This document shows positions 52,101-59,900 of a DNA stretch of 64,000 nt, one piece after another. Position 1 is the stretch's first letter. Every line of letters begins with the position of its first letter. The notes under the pieces are model-generated. The model saw only the letters and a list, made by a program, of their open reading frames with translations, did no database searches and was not told the DNA's origin. Origin of the DNA: Pseudoroseomonas cervicalis (GTDB lineage: Bacteria; Pseudomonadota; Alphaproteobacteria; Acetobacterales; Acetobacteraceae); assembly GCF_030818485.1 (NCBI RefSeq), contig NZ_JAUTAJ010000005.1, positions 1-64,000 on the forward strand. Direction: 5' to 3'. The position numbers were made by a program, and so were the translations under genes.

Positions 52101-53901
52101 GGCCACGGTCCTGGCCGAACTGAGAGACAAACTACCGGGGCCGATGGTGCCGTCGGTGGTTGTGGTGCTGGAGGCGCTGCCGAGCCTGCCGAATGGCAAG
52201 CTTGACCGCAACGCGCTGCCGGAGCCGGAGCAGACAACAGCCGGGATCGTCGCGCCACGCGACGCCACGGAAGAAAAACTGCTGCGCATCTGGCAGGCGG
52301 TGCTGGGGCGCGATGCGATCGGGGTGGAGGAGAATTTCTTCGCGGCGGGGGGTGATTCGATCCTGAGCCTGCAGCTGGTGGCGCGGGCGCGCCAGGCTGG
52401 GCTGCGGCTGACGCCCAAGGATGTGTTCGAAAACCCGACCATCGCCCAGATGGCGCGGGTGGCGCAGGCGCTGGCCGCGGCGGAGCGCCAGGCGGAGCGG
52501 CATGAGGCGCTGCCGCTGACGCCGATCCAGGCGCGGTTCTTCGCGCATCATCCGGAGGCGCCATCGCATTGGAACCAGTCGGTGCTGCTGCGGGTGAAGG
52601 GGCGTCTGGAGGAGACGGCGCTGCGTGCGGCGATCGCAGCCTTGCTGCGGCGGCATGATGCGCTGCGGCTGCGCTTCGAGAACACCGCGCAGGGCTGGCA
52701 GCAGCGCGTGGTGCCGGCGGACAGCATCACCGAGATTCCGCTGAGCCTCGAGGCGCTGCCGGAGACGGGCTGGGAGCCGTTGCTGCAGCAGCGCGGCGAG
52801 GCGCTGCAGCGCAGCCTGGATATCGGCCAGGGCCCGCTGCTGCGCGCCGGCTATTTCCCGATCGGCGATGGCGCCGAGGGACGGCTGCTGCTGGCGATCC
52901 ATCATTTGGCGGTGGATGGTGTGTCGTGGCGGATCCTGCTGGAGGAGCTGCAACAGGGCTATGCGCAGGCGCGATCCGGCGCGGCGGTGGAATTGCCGCC
53001 GGTGGGCACGCCATGGAGCGCCTGGGTGGCCGGGCTGCGGGAGGCGGCGCAGCGTCCGGCGCTGGCGGAGGAGCTGGGCTGGTGGCAGGCGATGCTGGCG
53101 CCGGCGGCGGGCCAGGCGCTGCCGATCCCGCCGCTGCCGGGGCGGCGTCTGGACCAGAGCGATGTGCTGCGCTGGGAAATCTCGCCGGAGCGGACGCGGC
53201 AATTGCTGGCGGAGGCGCCGCGGGCCTATCGGCTGCGGGTGGATGAGCTGCTGCTGGCGGCGCTGGCGCAGACGCTGTCGCGCTGGGGCGATCGTGCGGG
53301 CGTGCTGCTGGACCTGGAGGCGCATGGCCGCGAGGAGGAGGAGGTCAGCGGTGCGGAGCTGAGCCGGACGGTGGGCTGGTTCACGGCGCGGCATCCGCTG
53401 TGGCTGGCGGCGCAAGGCTCGGCGGATGCGGCGCTGCGCGGCGCGAAGGCGGCGCTGCGCGCGGTGCCGGCGAAGGGTGTGCGCTGGGGCCAGCTGCGGC
53501 ACCTTGCGGATCCGGCGCTGCAGGCGAAGGCCGCGGCGCTGGCGCATCCGCAAGTGAGCTTCAACTATCTGGGGCAGTTCGACCAGAGCCTGGCGGCGGA
53601 GGGGATGTTCGGCTTTGCGCAGGAGGCGGCGGGGTCGGCGGTGTCCGGGGAGAGCCGGCTGGACCACGCGCTGGATATCAATGCGCTGGTGGCGGAGGGG
53701 AGGCTGTCGGTGAGCTGCCGCTACAGCCCGGCGCAGCTGGACACGCCAATCGCACAGCAGCTGATGCGGGACTTCGCCGCGGAGGTGGAGCGGCTGATCA
53801 CGCATTGCGCCGAGGCACAGATGGTGATCACGCCGGAGGATTTCGAGCTCGACCTGGAACAGGGTGATCTCGAGGGCCTTCTGTCCGACATCGAAAACTG
53901 A
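46147..53901 (+). CDS. NRPS 2: C-A-T / C-A-T-E
   Basis: This 2584-residue synthetase begins 10 bases after NRPS 1. The first about 40 residues (TTLARQYASLPAEKRVLFRQ) look like a helical docking segment. Module 3 has C (45-475, HHIVADG from 173), A (490-985, type I pocket, Asp at 685) and T (GGDSI, Ser1025). Module 4 has C (1090-1510, HHVLLDG from 1229), A (1530-2030, type II pocket, Asp at 1731), T (GGDSI, Ser2071) and E (2115-2560, HHLAVDG from 2252). The last about 20 residues (FELDLEQGDLEGLLSDIEN) are acidic and resemble a donor communication-mediating domain after a terminal E. Module 3 is nearly identical to module 1 but lacks the E domain; a unique 31-residue linker joins T3 to C4. Modules 3-4 would add an L-type-I and a D-type-II residue. 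Confidence 0.95.
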   Translation: MTAITTLARQYASLPAEKRVLFRQRMLREEIDPALLPVVPLPEGDSAPPLTPGQEGLWFLWNLDPASVAYTVSGSLLLEGALEEAALRRALDALVARHAVLRMVVAEEEGVARQALLPLPGYEWRSQSLPETALEAHRTALLARPFDLRQGPLLRVDLVRLGAARHVLTLSMHHIVADGWSIGVLLREVAALYEAARRGIKAALPELPVSYADYARWQREWLDEAALSAQLAHWRARLGEGAAETMLPFDRPRRAGAALGAAGHCRRTLSPTLTASLRRVSQAEGATLFMTLLSALSLLLGRYGASEAVQIGVPMAGRERAELQGLVGYFVNTVVVRTELAGHARLRDLLGHVRERVLEAQAHQALPFARLVEALRPERGAGAASLFQVMFNAQTGAAAGLQRFGDAEARLLEGGAREAQFELVLNATETTEGVALGFDYAASLFDAASVERLATQYVSLLEQFAASLDRPLGALLLPAPVEPPAQRPIWRGVLERIAEQAARRADAEALWCEGERLNHGALWSWSNRVAQGLARRGVAREERVGLCLTRGLALPAGLLGILKAGAAFVPLDPDYPPDRLRAMLRDGGIRRVVVDAQTASQLGDVLQGHETLPIESFAEESDAEIEVEIHPDQLAYVIYTSGSTGTPKGVAISHGALALHLDDFIPAFGYGEADAVLQFSTFNFDGGIEQLLPGLCVGGRVVMRGPSMWDLDRLSAVLRDEAVTVADIPTAYWQQWQSRLPEALPALRRVTVGGEALPGDALRRWREGPLGHVRLDNRYGPTETTISVLYRRTEASDEASVMVPIGSSYPHRSAQVLDVDGNPVPEGGVGELCIGGDSLARGYLNRPGLTAERFVPDPWGHAGGRLYRTGDLCRRRADGVVEFLGRIDGQVKLRGYRIELGEIEAALRGCAGVDMAAAALRGEGAGRRIIGYVTGTVDAATVLSELRDKLPGPMVPSAVVVLAALPSLPNGKLDRNALPEPEQTTAGIVAPRDATEEKLLRIWQAVLGRDAIGVEENFFAAGGDSILSLQLVARARQAGLRLTPKDVFENPTIAQMARVVVPLLPGDALIHETAPKPVEFDWASSSVPQDEIADLYAATPLQQGLLFHSLLESGEGVYVNQLGLQLGKGLRPDLLRAAWQHAVDRHDILRTQFVWPEGGEAVQLVRRTATLPWAEQDWSGETGAGYAARLAEWRRADLARGFDLSQPPLLRVAVFLRPDGGHDVMLTNHHVLLDGWSSAQLLSEVLRDYAARLRGEAAALPPPVPFRRYVAWLQAQPSAEGWWRARLAALSQPAQGLLETLPAPRDPQPGHGEKRQHLSAELSQRLRQAAQGGAVTLNTLMQGAWALLLARRGGRGPVVFGVTVSGRPAELAEAERMQGLFINSLPIWVEVPSSQPLSAWLGELQRLNGAMRQHEHTPLHRLQQWAGQPGEALFDSLLVFENYPVDPDAMRHDLPLLSAESSERTHYPLSLAVLPGAEALQLKWAWRSDRIDAAQIEALSAEYNALLALLCNALDQPLGALRLPASVEPPAQRPIWRGVLERIGEQAARRATAEALWCDGERLSHGALWSWSNRVAQGLARRGVAREERIGLCLTRGLALPAGLLGILKAGAAFVPLDPDYPPDRLRAMLRDGGITRVLVDAQTASQLGDVLQGHETLPIESFADESDAEIAPEIHPDQLAYVIYTSGSTGTPKGVAISHRSLALHLDDFQQRFAVGAADRVLQFSTVNFDAFLDQLLAPLSVGAAVVMRGPGLWDMAVLNRVLAEQPVSLAYLPCAYWQQWLHDLPAALPSLRVMMVGGEALPGDALRRWFEGPLGHVRLDNRYGPTETTVTALVHETRAVDGQQAVVPIGSSYPHRSAQVLDVDGNPVPEGGVGELCIGGDSLARGYLNRPGLTAERFVPDPWGHAGGRLYRTGDLCRRRADGVVEFLGRIDGQVKLRGYRIELGEIEAALRGCAGVAMAAAALRGEGAGRRIIGYVTGAADAATVLAELRDKLPGPMVPSVVVVLEALPSLPNGKLDRNALPEPEQTTAGIVAPRDATEEKLLRIWQAVLGRDAIGVEENFFAAGGDSILSLQLVARARQAGLRLTPKDVFENPTIAQMARVAQALAAAERQAERHEALPLTPIQARFFAHHPEAPSHWNQSVLLRVKGRLEETALRAAIAALLRRHDALRLRFENTAQGWQQRVVPADSITEIPLSLEALPETGWEPLLQQRGEALQRSLDIGQGPLLRAGYFPIGDGAEGRLLLAIHHLAVDGVSWRILLEELQQGYAQARSGAAVELPPVGTPWSAWVAGLREAAQRPALAEELGWWQAMLAPAAGQALPIPPLPGRRLDQSDVLRWEISPERTRQLLAEAPRAYRLRVDELLLAALAQTLSRWGDRAGVLLDLEAHGREEEEVSGAELSRTVGWFTARHPLWLAAQGSADAALRGAKAALRAVPAKGVRWGQLRHLADPALQAKAAALAHPQVSFNYLGQFDQSLAAEGMFGFAQEAAGSAVSGESRLDHALDINALVAEGRLSVSCRYSPAQLDTPIAQQLMRDFAAEVERLITHCAEAQMVITPEDFELDLEQGDLEGLLSDIEN
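46279..49324 (+). repeat. NRPS repeat block R1, copy 2 (module 3 C-A-T)
   Basis: This is the partner of 38535-41580. The C domains and first half of the A domains are identical in protein. Identity stops abruptly after T3, where module 1 continues into an E domain and module 3 does not. The part 47500-49118 also matches 59755-61373 (module 6 A, offset 12255). Confidence 0.85.
49418..51430 (+). repeat. NRPS repeat block R2, copy 2 (module 4 C-A)
   Basis: This is the partner of 43018-45030. A third, partly diverged copy of the C domain lies at about 58530-59600 in module 6. Confidence 0.85.
51180..53697 (+). repeat. NRPS repeat block R3, copy 1 (module 4 A-T-E)
   Basis: This stretch of about 2.5 kb looks identical to 55812-58329 (offset 4632) wherever I compared it. 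The two copies are the longest exact-looking match in the window. Confidence 0.85.
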
Positions 53902-53928
53902 CACGCCGCGCAGCCGAAAGACGATCCC

Positions 53929-56900
53929 ATGAACATGCCCCATCTTCCGCGGCGCGGCATTAATGCCCCGGCTTCGGCCAGCTTTCGCCGACGCGAGAAC
54001 ATCGAAAGCATCACGCCTCTCTCGGAACTGCAGGCCGGGCTTCTCTCGCATGCGCTGCGCTCCATTGGCGAGGATCCGTATCTGGAGCAGCATGGTTTCC
54101 TGCTGGAAGGCCAGCTCGACACGGATCTTTTCCATCAGGCATGGCAGGACGTGGTTGACCGCCACGCAATCCTGCGCAGCGACATGCGCTGGGAGAAGCT
54201 GGAACGCCCTGTTCTGGTGACCTATCGCAAGACGCCCCTGTCTCTGCAGAGGCTGGACTGGTCCGCCATGAGCAGGGACCAACAGCGTGACGCGCTCGGC
54301 GCAGCCTGGGCAAAGTGCCGACAGGAGGGCTTCGACTTCGCGCGCGCCGCGGATCTCTCGATGCAGCTCATCCGCGTCGGCGTAGACACGCACTGGTTCA
54401 TCTGGCGTTCGCACCATGCGCAGATGGATGGCTGGAGCCTGTCCCGCATCCTGGGTGAGGCGCTGTTCGCTTATGCCGAACGCAGCAAGGGACGCCATCC
54501 TGCGCTGCGCCCGGCGGCGCCTTTCTCCGATTACCTCAAATGGCTGCATCGACAGCCGGAAGAAGACGCCAGGTCCTGGTGGCGCCAGCATCTTGGACAG
54601 GTTGCCGAGGTGGCGCCCCTGCCGCGGGGTAAGCCGCAGCTTCGCCCGACCTCGCGCTTCGCCGAGCAGGAGGTGAGGCTGGATCGCGCGCTGGCCGACA
54701 CCCTCTTTGACTCCTGTCGCGCCATGGGTGTGACGCTTAATACGCTCTGTCAGGCCGCCTGGGGACTTCTTCTGGCCCGGCATGGATATCGAAGCGGAGC
54801 GGTGATGGGTGTCACCACCTCCGGCCGTTCGGCCGAGCTTCCCGGTATTGATGAGATGGCGGGGCTTTTCATCAACACCCTGCCTCTGCACATCGAATGC
54901 CCTGCATCGGAACGGGTCGCAATCTGGCTGTCGGCCCTGCAACGGACGAATGCCGAGATGCGGCGCTTCGAGCACACGCCCTTGCGCCTGGCGCAGGCGC
55001 AGAGCGGCCTGGGCCAAGGCGCGGCACCGCTCTTCGAAACCGTCATCGTGTTTGAGAACTATCCCGTCGATCAGGCTCTGCGTGACCAGGGCGGTCTCGG
55101 CGTGACGGTCCGGCCATTGTCGCTGGACGCTTCGGCCGCGCCTGGTGTCATTCGTGACAGCAAGGGCCGCACCCATTATCCGCTGAGCCTCATCCTTGTG
55201 CCTGAGGAGGAGATCGTTGCCGTCCTGGCTTATGACCGGACGCGCTTCAGCGATGAGGATGGCGGCCGGCTTCTGCGGCAATGGTGTCAGCTCATGCAGA
55301 GCCTGGCCGCACAGCCGCAATCCAGACTTGGTGAAATTTCCTGGGAGGGAGCGCCGCTGGAGCCCCCGGCGCAACGCCCGGTCTGGCGCGGCGTGCTGGA
55401 GCGTGTCGGTGAGCAGGCGGCGCGTCGTGCCGAGGCGGAAGCGCTGTGGTGCGAGGGTGAGCGGCTGAGCCATGGGGCGCTGTGGTCCTGGTCGAACCGG
55501 GTGGCGCAGGGCCTGGCGCGGCGTGGTGTGGCGCGGGAGGAGCGGGTCGGGCTGTGCCTGACGCGCGGGCTGGCGCTGCCGGTCGGGCTCTTGGGGATCC
55601 TCAAAGCGGGCGCGGCCTTCGTGCCGCTGGACCCGGAATATCCGCCCGATCGGCTGCGGGCGATGCTGCGCGATGGCGGCATCCGGCGCGTGCTGGTGGA
55701 TGCGCAGACCGTGTCGCAGCTGGGCGATGTGCTGAGCGGCTACGAGACGCTCCCTATCGAGAGCTTCGCCGAGGAGAGCGATGCGGAGATCAAGGCAGAG
55801 ATCCATCCGGACCAGCTGGCCTATGTGATCTACACCTCGGGCTCGACCGGCACGCCGAAGGGTGTGGCGATCAGCCATCGCTCGCTGGCGCTGCATCTGG
55901 ATGATTTCCAGCAGCGCTTCGCGGTGGGCGCGGCGGATCGTGTGCTGCAATTCTCGACGGTCAATTTCGATGCCTTCTTGGACCAGCTTCTGGCGCCGCT
56001 GAGCGTCGGCGCGGCCGTGGTGATGCGCGGTCCCGGGCTGTGGGACATGGCGGTGCTGAACCGGGTGCTGGCGGAGCAACCGGTGAGCCTGGCCTATCTG
56101 CCCTGCGCCTATTGGCAGCAATGGCTGCATGATCTGCCTGCGGCGCTGCCGTCGCTGCGCGTCATGATGGTGGGCGGCGAGGCGCTGCCGGGTGATGCGC
56201 TGCGCCGCTGGTTCGAGGGACCGCTCGGCCATGTGCGGCTGGACAATCGCTACGGCCCGACCGAGACGACGGTGACGGCGCTGGTGCATGAGACCCGCGC
56301 GGTGGACGGCCAGCAGGCTGTTGTGCCGATCGGCAGCAGCTATCCGCATCGCAGCGCGCAGGTGCTGGATGTGGATGGCAATCCGGTGCCGGAGGGTGGC
56401 GTGGGCGAGCTGTGCATCGGCGGCGACAGCCTGGCGCGGGGCTATCTGAACCGGCCCGGGCTGACGGCGGAACGCTTTGTGCCGGATCCCTGGGGCCATG
56501 CGGGCGGACGGCTGTACCGCACCGGCGATCTGTGCCGGCGGCGCGCGGATGGCGTGGTGGAATTCCTGGGCCGGATCGATGGTCAGGTGAAGCTGCGCGG
56601 CTACCGGATCGAACTGGGCGAGATCGAGGCGGCGCTGCGCGGCTGCGCAGGTGTTGCCATGGCCGCGGCGGCGCTGCGGGGTGAGGGTGCAGGTCGGCGG
56701 ATCATCGGCTACGTCACCGGCGCGGCCGATGCGGCCACGGTCCTGGCCGAACTGAGAGACAAACTACCGGGGCCGATGGTGCCGTCGGTGGTTGTGGTGC
56801 TGGAGGCGCTGCCGAGCCTGCCGAATGGCAAGCTTGACCGCAACGCGCTGCCGGAGCCGGAGCAGACAACAGCCGGGATCGTCGCGCCACGCGACGCCAC

Positions 56901-59900
56901 GGAAGAAAAACTGCTGCGCATCTGGCAGGCGGTGCTGGGGCGCGATGCGATCGGGGTGGAGGAGAATTTCTTCGCGGCGGGGGGTGATTCGATCCTGAGC
57001 CTGCAGCTGGTGGCGCGGGCGCGCCAGGCTGGGCTGCGGCTGACGCCCAAGGATGTGTTCGAAAACCCGACCATCGCCCAGATGGCGCGGGTGGCGCAGG
57101 CGCTGGCCGCGGCGGAGCGCCAGGCGGAGCGGCATGAGGCGCTGCCGCTGACGCCGATCCAGGCGCGGTTCTTCGCGCATCATCCGGAGGCGCCATCGCA
57201 TTGGAACCAGTCGGTGCTGCTGCGGGTGAAGGGGCGTCTGGAGGAGACGGCGCTGCGTGCGGCGATCGCAGCCTTGCTGCGGCGGCATGATGCGCTGCGG
57301 CTGCGCTTCGAGAACACCGCGCAGGGCTGGCAGCAGCGCGTGGTGCCGGCGGACAGCATCACCGAGATTCCGCTGAGCCTCGAGGCGCTGCCGGAGACGG
57401 GCTGGGAGCCGTTGCTGCAGCAGCGCGGCGAGGCGCTGCAGCGCAGCCTGGATATCGGCCAGGGCCCGCTGCTGCGCGCCGGCTATTTCCCGATCGGCGA
57501 TGGCGCCGAGGGACGGCTGCTGCTGGCGATCCATCATTTGGCGGTGGATGGTGTGTCGTGGCGGATCCTGCTGGAGGAGCTGCAACAGGGCTATGCGCAG
57601 GCGCGATCCGGCGCGGCGGTGGAATTGCCGCCGGTGGGCACGCCATGGAGCGCCTGGGTGGCCGGGCTGCGGGAGGCGGCGCAGCGTCCGGCGCTGGCGG
57701 AGGAGCTGGGCTGGTGGCAGGCGATGCTGGCGCCGGCGGCGGGCCAGGCGCTGCCGATCCCGCCGCTGCCGGGGCGGCGTCTGGACCAGAGCGATGTGCT
57801 GCGCTGGGAAATCTCGCCGGAGCGGACGCGGCAATTGCTGGCGGAGGCGCCGCGGGCCTATCGGCTGCGGGTGGATGAGCTGCTGCTGGCGGCGCTGGCG
57901 CAGACGCTGTCGCGCTGGGGCGATCGTGCGGGCGTGCTGCTGGACCTGGAGGCGCATGGCCGCGAGGAGGAGGAGGTCAGCGGTGCGGAGCTGAGCCGGA
58001 CGGTGGGCTGGTTCACGGCGCGGCATCCGCTGTGGCTGGCGGCGCAAGGCTCGGCGGATGCGGCGCTGCGCGGCGCGAAGGCGGCGCTGCGCGCGGTGCC
58101 GGCGAAGGGTGTGCGCTGGGGCCAGCTGCGGCACCTTGCGGATCCGGCGCTGCAGGCGAAGGCCGCGGCGCTGGCGCATCCGCAAGTGAGCTTCAACTAT
58201 CTGGGGCAGTTCGACCAGAGCCTGGCGGCGGAGGGGATGTTCGGCTTTGCGCAGGAGGCGGCGGGGTCGGCGGTGTCCGGGGAGAGCCGGCTGGACCACG
58301 CGCTGGATATCAATGCGCTGGTGGCGGAGGGAAGGCTGTCGGTGAGCTGCCGCTACAGCCCGGCGCAGCTGGACACGCCAACCGCGCAGCAGCTGATGCG
58401 GGACTTCGCCGCGGAGGTGGAGCGGCTGATCGCGCATTGCGCCGAGGCACAGATGGTGATCACGCCCGAGGATGTGCCGCTGGCGAAGCTGGACGCCATG
58501 GCGCTGGCAAAGCTGCCGTTGCCGGTGGACGAGATCGCCGATCTGTACGCGGCGACACCGCTGCAGCAGGGGCTGCTGTTCCACAGCCTGCTGCAGGAAG
58601 GCCAGGGCTATTACGTCAATCAGCGCTGCATCTCGCTGGTTGGGCGATTGGAGACCAGGGCGCTGCGCGCGGCCTGGCAGCATGCGGTGGATCGGCACGA
58701 CATCCTGCGCACGCAATTCGTCTGGCCGGAGGATGGCGAGGCGGTGCAGCTGGTGCGCCGGACAGCGACGCTGCCCTGGGCCGAGCAGGACTGGTCCGAC
58801 GAGACCGAGACCGGCTACGCAGCCCGCCTGGCGGAATGGCGCCGCGCCGATCTGGCGCGGGGCTTCGATCTGTCGCAGCCGCCGCTGCTGCGGGTTGCGG
58901 TGTTTCTGCGCCCGGATGGCGGCCATGACGTGGTGCTGACCAATCATCACGTGCTGCTGGATGGCTGGAGCAGCGCGCAGCTTCTGTCGGAGGTGCTGCG
59001 CGACTATGCGGCGCGGCTGCGCGGCGAGGTGGCCGCGCTGCCGCCGCCGGTGCCGTTCCGCCGCTATGTCGCCTGGCTACAGGCGCAGCCGAGTGCGGAG
59101 GGCTGGTGGCGCGCGCGTCTGGCGGCGCTGTCGCAGCCGGCGCAGGGCCTGCTGGAGACGTTGCCGGCGCCGCGTGATCCGCGTCCTGGCCATGGTGAGA
59201 AGCGCCAGCACCTGTCCGCTGACCTGTCGCAACGCCTGCGGCAGGCGGCGCAAGGCGGCGCGGTGACGCTGAACACGCTGATGCAGGGGGCCTGGGCGCT
59301 GCTGCTGGCGCGGCGCGGCGGGCGCGGCCCGGTGGTGTTCGGCGTGACGGTGTCGGGCCGCCCGGCGGAGCTGGCGGAGGCGGAGCGGATGCAGGGGCTG
59401 TTCATCAACAGCCTGCCGATCTGGGTTGAGGTGCCGTCGTCGCAGCCACTCTCCTCCTGGCTGGGCGAGCTGCAGCGGCTGAACGGGGCGATGCGGCAGC
59501 ATGAGCACACGCCGCTGCACCGTCTGCAGCAATGGGCCGGCCAGCCCGGCGAGGCGCTGTTCGACAGCCTGCTGGTGTTCGAGAATTATCCGGTGGATGC
59601 GGTGGTGCGCGACAGCGCGCAGAGCTTCGCGCTGCGCCAGTCCGACCTCGCCGAGCGCACCCATTATCCACTGGCCCTCGCCATTTCGGGTGATGAGGAC
59701 ATTCATCTGGCCTGGGGCTGGAAGACCGAGCGTGCCGATTTCGCCGAGATCGAGCGGCTGGCGACGCAATATGTGTCGCTGCTGGAGCAATTCGCGGCGT
59801 CGCTGGATCGCCCGCTGGGTGCGCTGATCTTGCCGGCGCCGGTGGAGCCGCCGGCACAGCGCCCGGTCTGGCGCGGCGTGCTGGAGCGTATCGCTGAGCA

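Noticed and set aside
53901..53929. Possible separate promoter for NRPS 3
   Set aside because: The 27-base gap has CGAAAACTG but no CGTCT at the right distance. It does not match the four-copy motif, so co-transcription is more likely.
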